A stretch of 64,000 nucleotides of DNA, from contig JASLNT010000059.1 of assembly GCA_030745875.1 (NCBI GenBank), positions 140,564-204,563 on the forward strand, read 5' to 3'. This stretch comes from Phycisphaerae bacterium (GTDB lineage: Bacteria > Planctomycetota > Phycisphaerae > SM23-33). The notes beneath the pieces are model-generated. The model was not told the DNA's origin, made no database searches, and was given only the letters and a program-made list of their open reading frames with translations. The translations under genes were made by a program, and so were the position numbers. Below are positions 52,490 through 62,499 of the stretch, in pieces. Every line of letters starts with the position of its first letter. Within the stretch, counting starts at the first letter, position 1.

Positions 52490-55400
52490 ATGTCGGGCGA
52501 TAAGAACACATCTTCAGTCCAGGAGGGATTCGGCGATGGGATGATGTCGGCGTTGTGGGAGATTGTCCAGGCGACCAGCAATGTCGTGGGAGAGGCGTTC
52601 TTCCGCAACGTGGTGCGATGTTTTGCCTCGGTGACGGGCATGCGGTATTGCCTCATCGGCGAACTTGTGAGCCCGGATCGAGACCGCGTTCGGACCCTGG
52701 CGGTATGGAACGGGGACGATCTCGCCGAGAACTTCGAGTATGCTCTAGCCGGAACCCCCTGTGAGAATGTTACCGCCCAAGGCCTGTGTTTCTTCCCGCA
52801 GGATGTCCAGAGGCTGTTCCCGACAGACGGAATACTGGTGGATATCGGTGTTCAGAGCTACATGGGGGCGCCTCTGCGCGATCGGGAAGGCGAGGTGCTG
52901 GGCATCCTGGCGGTCATGGACGTTAAGCCCATGCCCCGGAGCCCTGCCGCTCGACCGTTGCTGGAACTCTTCGCCAACCGGGTGGGTATGGAACTCGAAC
53001 GCACGCGAGCGGAGGAAGCTCTGCACACATCAGAAGAGAAGTTCACCAAGGCCTTCCTCATCAGCCCGGATTCGATAATCATTTCTTCACTCGATGATGG
53101 CCGACTCCTGGAGGTGAACGAAGGTTTTGAGAGAATCACGGGCTACTCGCGCGACGAAGCCATCGGCAAGACATCGCTGGAATTGAACCTGTGGGCAAGG
53201 CCCGAGGACCGCGAGGGGCTCGCGAGCATCCTGAGGGGCAACCAATCGGTCCGTGACGTCGAGATGGAATTCCGCCGCAAATCGGGCGAACTGTTCACGT
53301 GTATAGTGTCGATGCAACCCTTTGAACTCAATGGAGAACCATGTCTCGTGTCCGTCGTCAGGGACATTAGCGAGCACAGGCGAGCCGAGGCGGCGCTGCG
53401 GGAAATTGAGCACCACTCTCGATCGCTTATTGACACGGCGCCGAACATCATCCTGCATCTGGCGCCGGATCACAGGATTCTGGAGTTCAACCCGGAGGCC
53501 GAGAAGGTGTTCGGCCGCAGGCGGGAAGAGGTCCTGGGTATGGACTATCTGGAGTTGTTCATTCCTGAGGCGGAAAGGGCCGATCTTGCCGCCAACATTC
53601 AGAACGTGTTGGCTGGCGAGCTGACGCGGGGGTATGAGAACGCCCTGATAGCATCGAACGGCGAGCATCGCATCTACTCGTGGAATGTCAACCGGCTGAC
53701 GGATGCTCACGGTCAACCGTCGGGAATCGTCGCTATCGGACAGGACGTCACCGAGCGCAAGAAGGCGGAGGAGGAACTGGTCAGAAGCGAGGAAAACTAC
53801 CGTTCGATCTTCAACGGGACCAACGAGGCGCTCTTTATTCACGATACAGCCACCGGACAGGTTCTGGACGTTAACCAGACGATGCTCGACATGTACGGCC
53901 TGACGTACGATGAGGCGTTGTCGGCCTCTGTTGAGGATCTGAGCGCCGATGCCCAACAGTACTCCGGAGGGGAGGCGCTGGAAATGATCAGGCGTGCCGC
54001 CGAAGAGGGTCCGCAACTGTTCGAGTGGCGGGCCAAGCGGAAAAATGGCGAGATATTCTGGGCCGAGGTAATGCTCAAGCGTGTGACCATCGGGGCGCAG
54101 GATCGCGTGATGGCTATCGTTCGCGACATCACCGACCGCAAACGGGCCGAAGAGGCCCGCTCCGCCTCAGAGCAGCATTACCGTACACTCGTGGAGAACA
54201 TGCCGGTCGTGTGTTTCGCCTACGATCGCCAAGGGCGTATCCTGAGTTGGAATGCCGCCGCCGAGCAGGTCTACGGATACAGCAGCGCCGAGGCCATAGG
54301 CGCTAGTGCTTACGACCTGATCGTTACCGAAGGGACGAAGGAGGCGACCGAAGAAGTGATCGCCCGCGTGTTTGCCGGCCAGACAGTAATGGGCGCCGAG
54401 TGGCAAGACCGCGACAAGAGCGGGAATATCGGTTGGCGCATAGGCAACACGTTTCCGCTCCTGAAGCCGGATGGATCCGTGGAATGCGGGATCAATCTGA
54501 ACATGGACATTACGGATCGCAAGCGTGATGAGGAGGCCTTGCGTGACAGCGAGGCGCGTTACCGCGATTTCATCAAGGGCAACGTCATTGGCATTTATCG
54601 CTTCGAACTGCAGGACCCGTCGCCCATCAGCCTGCCGATCGATGAACAGATCGCATGGATAATGGATGGAGCTGTGATAGCCGAGGCAAACGACCTGGCG
54701 GCGCAGACCCACGGGTACTCCTGCGCCGAAGACGTAATCGGCTTGACCTTTCGCCAGGTGCGAGGGCCCGACGAACAGTTGTCGGAAGCGGTGCTTCGGG
54801 CCTGGATTGAGGCGGACTACAGATTCGACGCTGCAGAGGTTCACGCGAAGCTGCCGAGCGGCGAATACCGATGGCATCTCAGAATGAACCACGGGGTTAT
54901 CGAAAACGGTTGCGTAACTCGATCGTGGGGCGCGATTCTTGACATTACTGAACGCAAACGAGCGGAGGGCGAACTTCAGAATGCGTTGTCGGAGATCGAA
55001 AAGCTCAAGGATCGCCTGGAGGCGGAAAACGTCATGCTGCGCCATGAAGTGGAATACCTGGGGCACGGCGAGATTGTCGGCGACAGTCCGCCCATCAGGG
55101 AAATGATGGCGCAGATGTCGGAAGTGGCGGGGACGGACGCGACTGTCCTGATCCTGGGAGAAACCGGGACGGGCAAGGAACTGTTGGCCTGCGCGATCCA
55201 TGACGCCAGTACGCGGAAAGACAAGCCGCTGGTGATCGTGAACTGTGCGGCCATGCCGGCCACGCTCATTGAGAGCGAACTGTTCGGGCGTGAGAAGGGG
55301 GCCTACACCGATGCCCTGACCCGGCTGATCGGGCGCTTCGAGTTGGCCGATGGAGCCACGATCTTCCTGGACGAGATCGGGGAGCTTCCTTCTCAGACGC

Positions 55401-55999
55401 AGGCGAAGTTGCTCCGCGTGCTCCAGGAGGGGCAGTTCGAGCGGCTGGGCAGTACGGAAACGATCACCGTGGATGTGCGGGTGATCGCTGCGACGAACCG
55501 GGACCTGGAGAAGGAAGTCCGCAAAGGGCAGTTCCGCGAGGATTTGTTTTACAGGCTGAACGTATTCCCGATCACCGTGCCCCCGCTGCGGGAACGGAAG
55601 GAGGACATCCCATCGCTGGTCTGGGCCTTCCTTGGCGAGTTTGGCGAGAAGATGGGCAAGCGTATCGAGACGGTGTCGCAGGGGACGATGACCTCCCTGC
55701 AGAACTACCCCTGGCCGGGAAATATTCGGGAACTGCGGAATGTCATTGAGCGTGGTATGATCCGGTCGGCTGGTCCCACGCTGAACGTGCAGCTGCCGCA
55801 GAAGATATCCGAACCCGGAACGCGAGCCGTGACGCTGGATGAAGTCCAGAAACGGCACATCGTTGAGATCCTGGAGCAGACAGCTTGGCGCGTTCGCGGC
55901 AGTGGCGGAGCGGCGGAAATCCTCGGTCTCAAACCCTCGACGCTTGAGTCGCGGATGACAAAGCTGGGCATCCGACGGCCAGACCAAAAGCCCCGATAA
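52490..55999 (+). CDS. sigma-54-dependent transcriptional activator with GAF and multiple PAS domains
   Basis: A 1169-residue regulator. ATG 52490 follows GAGGTG closely; GTG 52436 is an alternative. Order: GAF domain (~20-165), five PAS/PAC units (~175-815) each ending in D-I-T/S-(E/D)-R-K/R, a short coiled coil with [16 protein letters not shown], an AAA+ ATPase (~850-1085) and a Fis-type helix-turn-helix (~1110-1165). Walker A is GETGTGKE (890-897), Walker [10 protein letters not shown]. The sigma-54 contact loop, normally GAFTGA, reads GAYTDA (937-942), with Asp at the fifth place. There is no receiver domain, so the PAS/GAF sensors presumably control it directly. A near-consensus sigma-54 promoter lies 127 bases downstream, making the downstream genes the likely target. 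Confidence 0.9.
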   Translation: MSGDKNTSSVQEGFGDGMMSALWEIVQATSNVVGEAFFRNVVRCFASVTGMRYCLIGELVSPDRDRVRTLAVWNGDDLAENFEYALAGTPCENVTAQGLCFFPQDVQRLFPTDGILVDIGVQSYMGAPLRDREGEVLGILAVMDVKPMPRSPAARPLLELFANRVGMELERTRAEEALHTSEEKFTKAFLISPDSIIISSLDDGRLLEVNEGFERITGYSRDEAIGKTSLELNLWARPEDREGLASILRGNQSVRDVEMEFRRKSGELFTCIVSMQPFELNGEPCLVSVVRDISEHRRAEAALREIEHHSRSLIDTAPNIILHLAPDHRILEFNPEAEKVFGRRREEVLGMDYLELFIPEAERADLAANIQNVLAGELTRGYENALIASNGEHRIYSWNVNRLTDAHGQPSGIVAIGQDVTERKKAEEELVRSEENYRSIFNGTNEALFIHDTATGQVLDVNQTMLDMYGLTYDEALSASVEDLSADAQQYSGGEALEMIRRAAEEGPQLFEWRAKRKNGEIFWAEVMLKRVTIGAQDRVMAIVRDITDRKRAEEARSASEQHYRTLVENMPVVCFAYDRQGRILSWNAAAEQVYGYSSAEAIGASAYDLIVTEGTKEATEEVIARVFAGQTVMGAEWQDRDKSGNIGWRIGNTFPLLKPDGSVECGINLNMDITDRKRDEEALRDSEARYRDFIKGNVIGIYRFELQDPSPISLPIDEQIAWIMDGAVIAEANDLAAQTHGYSCAEDVIGLTFRQVRGPDEQLSEAVLRAWIEADYRFDAAEVHAKLPSGEYRWHLRMNHGVIENGCVTRSWGAILDITERKRAEGELQNALSEIEKLKDRLEAENVMLRHEVEYLGHGEIVGDSPPIREMMAQMSEVAGTDATVLILGETGTGKELLACAIHDASTRKDKPLVIVNCAAMPATLIESELFGREKGAYTDALTRLIGRFELADGATIFLDEIGELPSQTQAKLLRVLQEGQFERLGSTETITVDVRVIAATNRDLEKEVRKGQFREDLFYRLNVFPITVPPLRERKEDIPSLVWAFLGEFGEKMGKRIETVSQGTMTSLQNYPWPGNIRELRNVIERGMIRSAGPTLNVQLPQKISEPGTRAVTLDEVQKRHIVEILEQTAWRVRGSGGAAEILGLKPSTLESRMTKLGIRRPDQKPR

Positions 56000-56072
56000 T
56001 TCGTGTCTGTCCGACATTTCGGGGGATTCTCTTGACTGACTGGCAATATGGCGATTCGGTTTACCTCTCTCT

Positions 56073-56095
56073 AAGACCTTGAAAAGAATGGTCTT
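56073..56095. promoter_or_regulatory. inverted repeat upstream of the sigma-54 promoter
   Basis: AAGACC (56073-56078) and GGTCTT (56090-56095) form an inverted repeat with an 11-base spacer, about 30 bases before the -24 element. It may be a binding site for the activator encoded just upstream, although activator sites are usually farther away; no T-run follows, so it is not a convincing terminator. Confidence 0.3.
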
Positions 56096-56125
56096 GTAAG
56101 AATTCTGTCTTCACCTTTTCCTGTC

Positions 56126-56141
56126 TGGCACGGTTTTCGCA
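56126..56141 (+). promoter_or_regulatory. sigma-54 (RpoN) promoter
   Basis: TGGCACGGTTTTCGCA matches the -24/-12 consensus TGGCACG-N4-TTGCW except for C in place of the second T of the -12 box. The invariant GG (56127-56128) and GC (56139-56140) are exactly 12 bases apart. Transcription would start near 56152, about 95 bases before the small monooxygenase-like gene. Confidence 0.7.
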
Positions 56142-56246
56142 CAGAGACAGTCTGTCGAATCAATCGAAGTGTCTGGTTGGTGATGTGATGTGAGTCCACC
56201 AGACAAAAAAGGTGCGACGTACCGGAAACGTCGAAGGATAAAGACC

Positions 56247-56582
56247 ATGGTGGAAGCAAAGGTATGGATCAGAGTCGCCCGGGAGACGCTCGGCGAAATC
56301 ACCAGCATATTCCGCGGGCTGCTCGGGCCCACCGTCGCGCTGACGGGTTGTCGCGCAGGTTACCTGTGTCAGGACCTGACCGACGAGTGTGTCGTGATGT
56401 TCACGACTTACTGGGAGACACAGGAGGATACAGACCGTTATCTGCGCTCCGAACTGTATCGGGCCGTGCTCTATGCCTTGGAGCTATCCGCCGAAGCCCC
56501 GAAGGTTTGCTTCCATACGATCTCCGAGACACGCGGTATGGAGTATGTGGCCACAGTCCGCAGCTCTGACAAGCTGTCGTAA
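56247..56582 (+). CDS. antibiotic biosynthesis monooxygenase (ABM)-like small protein
   Basis: A 111-residue cytoplasmic protein. ATG 56247 has AAGGA 8 bases upstream and begins the conserved part (MVEAKVWIRVARETLGEI); the frame upstream is leader. The pattern of a beta-strand, helix, then YLCQDLTDECVVMFTTYWETQEDTDRYLRSELYRAVLYALE matches the dimeric alpha-beta ABM/ferredoxin-like fold used by small quinol monooxygenases and heme-degrading enzymes. The residue pattern W-x-T-QED-x-D-x-YL is typical. The substrate is unknown. It is the first gene behind the sigma-54 promoter and is followed by a hybrid histidine kinase 77 bases later, so a sensing or signal role instead of catalysis is possible. 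Confidence 0.68.
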   Translation: MVEAKVWIRVARETLGEITSIFRGLLGPTVALTGCRAGYLCQDLTDECVVMFTTYWETQEDTDRYLRSELYRAVLYALELSAEAPKVCFHTISETRGMEYVATVRSSDKLS

Positions 56583-56659
56583 CGACTCTGTGGATAATCG
56601 AAAACTCGCGAACACACCCCGAGGGGCGGTTCCGCCTGCATAGGCGGGAGGCTAATCTG

Positions 56660-58699
56660 ATGGACTTGAAAGACATTACGACGACTACTCCTTTACGACT
56701 TCTGCTGGTCGGAGATTCGGAGAATGATGCGCTGCTGGTGCTTCGTACGCTGGACGGCGGGGGGTACAAGGTCGAATTTCAGCGAGTGGAAACTGCTGCG
56801 GAGATGAGTGTCGCACTGGCCAACGAAACGTGGGACCTGGTCATCTCCGATTTCCGCATGCTGCAGTTCGATGGGCTTTGTGCGCTGGCGGTGTTACAGG
56901 AGTCGGGAATCGATACTCCCTTTATCCTGGTTTCCGAGGCGATCGGTGAGGATGTGGCTGTGACTGCTATGAAAGGGGGAGCCCACGACTACGTGATAAA
57001 GGGCAATCTCAAGCGTCTTCCCAGCGCTGTGGAACGAGAGTTACGGGAAGCCGAGGTCCGTCGCGACAGGAAGCTTGCGCGGAAGGCGCTCGCAAAATCT
57101 GAGCGGTTGAACAGGCGTCTGCTGGAATCTTCCCCGATCGGAGTTCTGTACCTGGACAGGGAGGGCGTAGTCAACTACACGAACCGATCGTATAACACGA
57201 TCATGGGGTATGAAGGGGAAGTGAACCCGATGTTGGGCAAGAAGCTCGCGGACATGCCCAGCGTAAGGAAGCAAGGGCACGACAAAACCATCCGACGTCT
57301 TTTGTCCGGGGAATCCATTCTCGGTGAAGAGTTCAGCATTCGGTCAGTGACAGGCAAAGACGTGGAGGCGGAAGTCTACGCTGTGCCCCTGATGAATGGC
57401 GCGCCCCATCCGGAGGGAGCTCTGGTGATGCTCCAGGACATCACGAAACGCAAGGAGATGGAGCGCCGCTTCCTGCAGTCCCAGAAGATGGAGGCCGTCG
57501 GCCTCTTGGCTGGCGGAGTCGCCCACGATATCCGGAACCAACTTACGGTAATCAAGGGGTATGGAGAAATGCTCCTGAGGCGGTCTCTGGTTCCGGGCAG
57601 TGCTGTCCAGTACGTGGAGGAACTCCTGACGGCTGCTGAGCGGTCCGCATCCATCGCTGATCAACTCCTGGCGTTCAGTCGCAAGCAGGCCCTGCTTCCT
57701 GTCGTCACGGATCCCAATAGCATAGTCAAGGAAATCGCCTCGACCGTCGGTTGCATGATTGGCGAGGACATCCGGCTCGAGAATTCTCTGGAAAGAGATA
57801 TCGGGCTCGTGAAACTCGACCCCGGGCGCTTCCAGCAAGCCCTGATGAACCTCATCGTCAATGCGCGCGATGCAATGCCGAAGGGGGGGCGGCTCGTGAT
57901 CGAGACCGCCAATGTGGAGTTGGACGAGGAATTCGTTCAGGAGCACGTGAACGCTGCTCCGGGCCCGCACGTGCTGGTCTCCGTGAGCGATACGGGCGCG
58001 GGCATGGACGAGGAGACACTCGAGAGGATCTTCGAGCCGTTCTACACCACAAAGCCCGCGGGCGAAGGCACCGGCCTCGGTCTGCCCATGGTTTTCGGTT
58101 TCGTCAATCAAAGCCAAGGCTGTCTCGACGTGACGAGCCAGCCGCAACAAGGTTCCAGATTCGACATGTACTTCCCGCGAGTTGTCGGCGTGCATGAGAC
58201 CGTGGATACGGGGCGCCTGTCTGAGTCCTTGTCGATGGGAGATGGAACCATTCTGGTAGTTGAAGACGATCAGAACGTGCGCGACATACTCGTGGAAGAT
58301 CTCCGGGAATCCGGATACACCGTGCTTGAGGCCGCCAGCGCGGAGGAGGCCCTGCCAATCGGTATTTGCTATGAAGACCACATTGACCTGTTGGTGACCG
58401 ATGTAGTCATGCCCGGCATGAGCGGCCTGGAGTTGTTGGAGGGAATCCGTGCGGTCAGGCCCGGGATCAAGGTCCTGTACGTCTCGGGGTACATGCCGGA
58501 CACCCTCAAAAGACATGGACTTGAGTCGAGTGAGGTCGAGATCCTCATGAAGCCATTTTCGACAGGGGAACCCAGCCGGACTGTCGCTCGCCTGTTGGAG
58601 TACTCGAAGTACGACAAGCAGAGTGGGAACCGCCGTTCTCAGAAAACTGATCAAATACCAGGCGATGGGGGCGCAGAGATGCGGGAATCGGCGACATGA
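56660..58699 (+). CDS. hybrid histidine kinase: receiver-PAS-HisKA-HATPase-receiver
   Basis: A 679-residue cytoplasmic kinase with no membrane segment. Order: N-terminal receiver (phospho-acceptor D64 in VISDFRM), PAS domain (~150-275), HisKA with H289 in GGVAHDIRNQL, HATPase (NLIVNARDAMPKGG, DTGAGMDEETLERIFEPFYTTK, GTGLGLPMVFGFV), and a C-terminal receiver (D581 in LVTDVVMPGMSG). The H-box reads DIRNQ where most of this class has DFNN. GGGAGG lies 8 bases before the ATG. It is probably co-transcribed with the ABM-like gene from the sigma-54 promoter at 56126, and may form a signalling pair with the PAS-rich activator encoded upstream, although that activator has no receiver domain to be phosphorylated. 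The input signal is unknown. Confidence 0.9.
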   Translation: MDLKDITTTTPLRLLLVGDSENDALLVLRTLDGGGYKVEFQRVETAAEMSVALANETWDLVISDFRMLQFDGLCALAVLQESGIDTPFILVSEAIGEDVAVTAMKGGAHDYVIKGNLKRLPSAVERELREAEVRRDRKLARKALAKSERLNRRLLESSPIGVLYLDREGVVNYTNRSYNTIMGYEGEVNPMLGKKLADMPSVRKQGHDKTIRRLLSGESILGEEFSIRSVTGKDVEAEVYAVPLMNGAPHPEGALVMLQDITKRKEMERRFLQSQKMEAVGLLAGGVAHDIRNQLTVIKGYGEMLLRRSLVPGSAVQYVEELLTAAERSASIADQLLAFSRKQALLPVVTDPNSIVKEIASTVGCMIGEDIRLENSLERDIGLVKLDPGRFQQALMNLIVNARDAMPKGGRLVIETANVELDEEFVQEHVNAAPGPHVLVSVSDTGAGMDEETLERIFEPFYTTKPAGEGTGLGLPMVFGFVNQSQGCLDVTSQPQQGSRFDMYFPRVVGVHETVDTGRLSESLSMGDGTILVVEDDQNVRDILVEDLRESGYTVLEAASAEEALPIGICYEDHIDLLVTDVVMPGMSGLELLEGIRAVRPGIKVLYVSGYMPDTLKRHGLESSEVEILMKPFSTGEPSRTVARLLEYSKYDKQSGNRRSQKTDQIPGDGGAEMRESAT

Positions 58700-58907
58700 T
58701 GCAGTTGCTGTCTGGGAATAGCGCAAGATCACGGATTGTGTTGCGCGGTTAGCAAGCAGCGAATGCTCCCGCCTCTCCCCAAACCCCTCACCTCCGGGCC
58801 ACCGACGCACCGTCACGCCGAATCAAATCTTCTGTCAGTCATAGCTGAGGCCTAGTCGGCTGCGTTCATGTCGCTATTCCTTCCGTGTACACCGTTTATT
58901 GACCGGT

Positions 58908-58913
58908 TATAAT
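58908..58913 (+). promoter_or_regulatory. putative -10 element of the sialidase-cytochrome gene
   Basis: A perfect TATAAT ends 16 bases before ATG 58930. Transcription would begin near 58920, which leaves only ~10 bases of leader for ATG 58930 and makes the in-frame ATG at 58957 a serious alternative start. No clear -35. Confidence 0.45.
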
Positions 58914-58929
58914 ACGCTCGCGGAGTTCA

Positions 58930-61900
58930 ATGTACTCTCAACCTGAAAGAACGCAAATGATACGCAGAACATTGCCATTCGCCGCGGCCGCCATTGGACT
59001 ACTGACACTCCTTACCCCCGTACGGACGCTCCTTGCCGTCAGCCCCGCCGTCCGCAAATACTGGGACAGCGAGTACAAGCGTCTGGCCAACCGCAAAGCC
59101 GCGGCCGGAGCTAACTCCGTTCCACTGTTCAAGAACGGAAAGCCGGTCCTCAAAGGCCGACCGAGTTTCCCCTATCGCAACAACCACTGCATGACCTGGG
59201 CCTCCGATCGCGATCCGGCGGACATAGTCCTGCGCCGAACCCGCGCACTGCTGGACCATCTGGTCTCGCTTCGCGGCGACACCAGGCTAGCCGACCTGGA
59301 CAGGCGATTGACCGCCCTGGAGGCAAAGGGCCGCAGCATCAAGCCGGATTCACCGGATCGCAAGACGCTTTTCACAAACACTTGCAGGTTGCGCCGTACG
59401 ATCGCCATGTCCAACCCGTTGCTGGATTTCGACAAGATCATATTCTCGGCTTGCGGGATGGGAATCGGCGTGGCGACCAACCCGCGGGTCCAGCGCGGAA
59501 GCCATTGGCAGTACATGGGTTTTCAGTCGATGAAGATGACCGGCGAGGGACTGATCGTTCTGTCTGACTGGAAATCAGGCAAGCCCGCAATACGTAACGT
59601 ATTCAGCGAATCGCAGCGCGCCAAACGCCGGTTCCACGGCGCGTTTGACCTGTCGTACGACGGCAAGGAGGCTGTCTACTCGGCGCAGACCTTCACCAAA
59701 CCCGAGACACCCTGGCCGATCGAGAAGACCCGGGGATACGATCTGGGCGCTGGCCCGACGCACGTGTTCAAAGTTCGCCTCGACGGTTCGGGCCCTGTGA
59801 AGCTGACCGGCAAGGGCTACAGCAACGGGTTCCCCGTTTGGCTTCCGAGCGGGCGGATTGTATACGTATGCGACTACGCGCCGAACTCAGACGGCTCGGG
59901 TTGGAACCGCAAGGCCGATCGCTGCGGGGGATGGGCGACAATGCTCTGGTCGATGAAATCCGACGGTTCGGACGCGTTTGCGATAAGCTGGCACGAGTCG
60001 GCCGAATACCATCCCGTTGTCGATTACGACGGGCGGATCGTCTACTCCCGCTGGGACTACCTGGACCGCAACTGGGACTCGGCGCACCATCTGTGGACAT
60101 GTTATCCCGACGGACGCGACCCGCGATCGCCGCACGGAAACTACCCATACCCGCACCACAGGCTGGAAAACGGACCCAAGCCGGGAGTAACAGGCGATGG
60201 GCGAGCGGCGCGGCCGTGGGCGGAAATCCACATCCGCCCGATACCCGGTTTGCCGGGGAAATACGTCGCGATCGCAGGCGGTCATCACCGCGTTCTGCCC
60301 GGCGTGCCGATCATTATCGACACCAACATTGAAGACGATCACATGATGTCCCAGGTGCGAATCATCGCTGGAACAGACCTGCCCCATGAAGGCAGAGGCG
60401 TCGCAAGGTACAAGGCGCAGGACGAATACTTTACCCCTTGGCCGCTGAGCGAAGACTACTATCTGATAACCAATCGGAGCAACATTCTGCTGCTTGACAA
60501 GTTCGGCAACGAACTGCTGATCTGCAACTGGGACAACAAGCGAGGCGTCCCGACGGCGCCCCGCCCGCTCCGGCCGCGACGCAGAGAAACGGTGATCCCC
60601 ACACGGACTCACCAGGGCGTCCGCCGCGGGACGCCCGATCACAAACGGGCCACGATCCTGGTCACCGACGTCTACAACTCGATCGACAAGTGGCCCGAGG
60701 GAACGAAGATCAAGAGCATCCGCATCCTCCAGTACATCCCCCGCCCGTTCAGACACACCGCTCTGCACGTCCAGAAACGTGTTGTCCTGGGCACGGTTCC
60801 GGTCGAGTCCGACGGTAGCGCATATTTCGAGGCGCCCATCGAGCGTTTGATATACTTTCAGGCATTGGACTCCGACGGGCTTGCAGTCCAGTCGATGCGG
60901 AGCGGCACGTATGTGCATCCCGGCGAACAGCTCACCTGCAACGGATGCCACGAACGCCAGAGCAAGGCGCCGGCACGTCAGACGCAGGTCCCCCAAGCCG
61001 TGCGGCGGGCGCCGTCGCCGATAACGCCTGATGTCAGCGGAAGCAATCCGATGTCATATCGGAAGCTCGTGCGCGATCCGGTGTTCATAGCCAAATGCCT
61101 GCCCTGCCACAAGAAGAAGAACAAGGGCGTCCAGGACTTCACGTTCAACGGCATTGACGAATGGCACTATAACAAGAAACCGACCGGGCCGCTGACGGGT
61201 TATCTGTGGCGATCGCGGTCTCGAGACGGTTTTTTTGACAAACCCCACGGCGCCCACCGTTTTATTCCGGGCCGATTCGGCGCCCGAGAATCGAAGTTGG
61301 GCAAGCTCATGCTCGGATCCCACAGGAAGCGAATCACAAAGGAAGAGTTTCACCGGGTGATGCTCTGGCTCGACGCCAACACGGTCGTGTCCAGCGCCTA
61401 CCTGGAGGGGCGCACCGATCCCCTCCTGGAATACGATCCCAAAAACCGCACCGGCGTGGAAACCGACCGTCCATCGCGGGTCGACAACGCCTCCAATGAA
61501 CCGAACAAGCCCTATAAAAGGGATCTCTATACTTGCGGCGCCGGCGGTTACAAGGCCTATCGCATCCCGGCGCTTGTGGTTACGAACAAGGGTGCGTTGC
61601 TGGCGTTCTGCGAGGGGCGAAAGGACAACATACGCGATCACGGCGACATTGACCTCGTGCTGCGCCGGTCGACCGATTCGGGAAAGACCTGGACCGACCA
61701 GGTGATCGTTCACGAGGAGGGCGGTGCTGAGAAGATCACTATCGGAAATCCCTGCCCTGTCGTCGACCGCGAGACGGGCGTTGTCTGGCTGGCGTTCTGC
61801 CGCAATAACCGCAGAGTGTTCATGACTCGCAGCAACGACGACGGTAAGACCTGGGCCAAGCCGTTCGAGATCACCGCCAGCGTGAAGAAGAAGAGTTGGG

Positions 61901-62499
61901 GCTGGTACGCCACCGGGCCGGGACACGGTATACAGCTTACTCGCCGAAAGCACAAGGGTCGGCTGGTCTTCCCGTGCGATCATGGCGAGGGCAAAATCGG
62001 CCGATCCCACGTGTTCTACAGCGACGATCGCGGCAAGACGTTCGTGCTCGGCCAGCCGACCGGCGAGAAGATGAACGAATGCGAAGTCGCCGAATTGGCC
62101 GACGGGCGACTACTGCTGACCATGCGCAACGGTTTGGGAAAGCTGCGGCGAGCATTTTCGATCAGCACCGACGGCGGGGCGACATGGTCGAAGCCAAAGG
62201 TCAACGATCAGGTCTACTGCCCGGGCTGCCAAGCGTCGATTCACCGCTACTCGTGGAAGCCCAACATCCTGCTGCATTCAGGACCGGGCGGACCGGATCG
62301 GCGAAACCTGACCGTCCGCGCGAGTTACGATGAAGGCAAGACATGGTCGGCGGCAAGAGTGCTGGACCTCCAGGGCAGCGGATACAGCGACCTGGCGGTC
62401 CTGCCCGACGGTTCGATCTGTTGCCTGTTCGAGTCCGGTTGGAAAGGTCCGATCGTCTTCGCAAGGTTCCCACTACTATGGCTTACGGCCAGACGCTGA
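58930..62499 (+). CDS. secreted di-heme beta-propeller cytochrome (hydrazine synthase alpha-like) fused to an exo-sialidase domain
   Basis: A 1189-residue exported protein (numbered from ATG 58930; ATG 58957 is possible and directly precedes the signal peptide MIRRTLPFAAAAIGLL). Residues ~195-610 are the propeller (FDLSYDGKEAVYSAQT, NGFPVWLPSGRIVYVCDYA, EYHPVVDYDGRIVYSRWDYL). Two heme c sites follow, C670-NGCH and C723-LPCH. From ~866 a six-bladed GH33-type sialidase closes the protein: the YRIPALVV motif for the first arginine and five Asp boxes (STDSGKTW, SNDDGKTW, SDDRGKTF, STDGGATW, SYDEGKTW), with NECEVAELADGRLLLTMRN and a final FARFPLLWL. It stands alone, with intergenic DNA on both sides. 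A glycosidase carrying its own electron-transfer module is unusual. Activity on sialic acid itself is not certain; other sugar acids are possible. Confidence 0.77.
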   Translation: MYSQPERTQMIRRTLPFAAAAIGLLTLLTPVRTLLAVSPAVRKYWDSEYKRLANRKAAAGANSVPLFKNGKPVLKGRPSFPYRNNHCMTWASDRDPADIVLRRTRALLDHLVSLRGDTRLADLDRRLTALEAKGRSIKPDSPDRKTLFTNTCRLRRTIAMSNPLLDFDKIIFSACGMGIGVATNPRVQRGSHWQYMGFQSMKMTGEGLIVLSDWKSGKPAIRNVFSESQRAKRRFHGAFDLSYDGKEAVYSAQTFTKPETPWPIEKTRGYDLGAGPTHVFKVRLDGSGPVKLTGKGYSNGFPVWLPSGRIVYVCDYAPNSDGSGWNRKADRCGGWATMLWSMKSDGSDAFAISWHESAEYHPVVDYDGRIVYSRWDYLDRNWDSAHHLWTCYPDGRDPRSPHGNYPYPHHRLENGPKPGVTGDGRAARPWAEIHIRPIPGLPGKYVAIAGGHHRVLPGVPIIIDTNIEDDHMMSQVRIIAGTDLPHEGRGVARYKAQDEYFTPWPLSEDYYLITNRSNILLLDKFGNELLICNWDNKRGVPTAPRPLRPRRRETVIPTRTHQGVRRGTPDHKRATILVTDVYNSIDKWPEGTKIKSIRILQYIPRPFRHTALHVQKRVVLGTVPVESDGSAYFEAPIERLIYFQALDSDGLAVQSMRSGTYVHPGEQLTCNGCHERQSKAPARQTQVPQAVRRAPSPITPDVSGSNPMSYRKLVRDPVFIAKCLPCHKKKNKGVQDFTFNGIDEWHYNKKPTGPLTGYLWRSRSRDGFFDKPHGAHRFIPGRFGARESKLGKLMLGSHRKRITKEEFHRVMLWLDANTVVSSAYLEGRTDPLLEYDPKNRTGVETDRPSRVDNASNEPNKPYKRDLYTCGAGGYKAYRIPALVVTNKGALLAFCEGRKDNIRDHGDIDLVLRRSTDSGKTWTDQVIVHEEGGAEKITIGNPCPVVDRETGVVWLAFCRNNRRVFMTRSNDDGKTWAKPFEITASVKKKSWGWYATGPGHGIQLTRRKHKGRLVFPCDHGEGKIGRSHVFYSDDRGKTFVLGQPTGEKMNECEVAELADGRLLLTMRNGLGKLRRAFSISTDGGATWSKPKVNDQVYCPGCQASIHRYSWKPNILLHSGPGGPDRRNLTVRASYDEGKTWSAARVLDLQGSGYSDLAVLPDGSICCLFESGWKGPIVFARFPLLWLTARR

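Noticed and set aside
25488..62499. Reading the five propeller cytochromes as true hydrazine synthase and the organism as anammox
   Set aside because: No hydrazine synthase beta/gamma, hydrazine dehydrogenase or other anammox genes appear, and the extra domains (sialidase, FGE-like, HEAT) do not fit.
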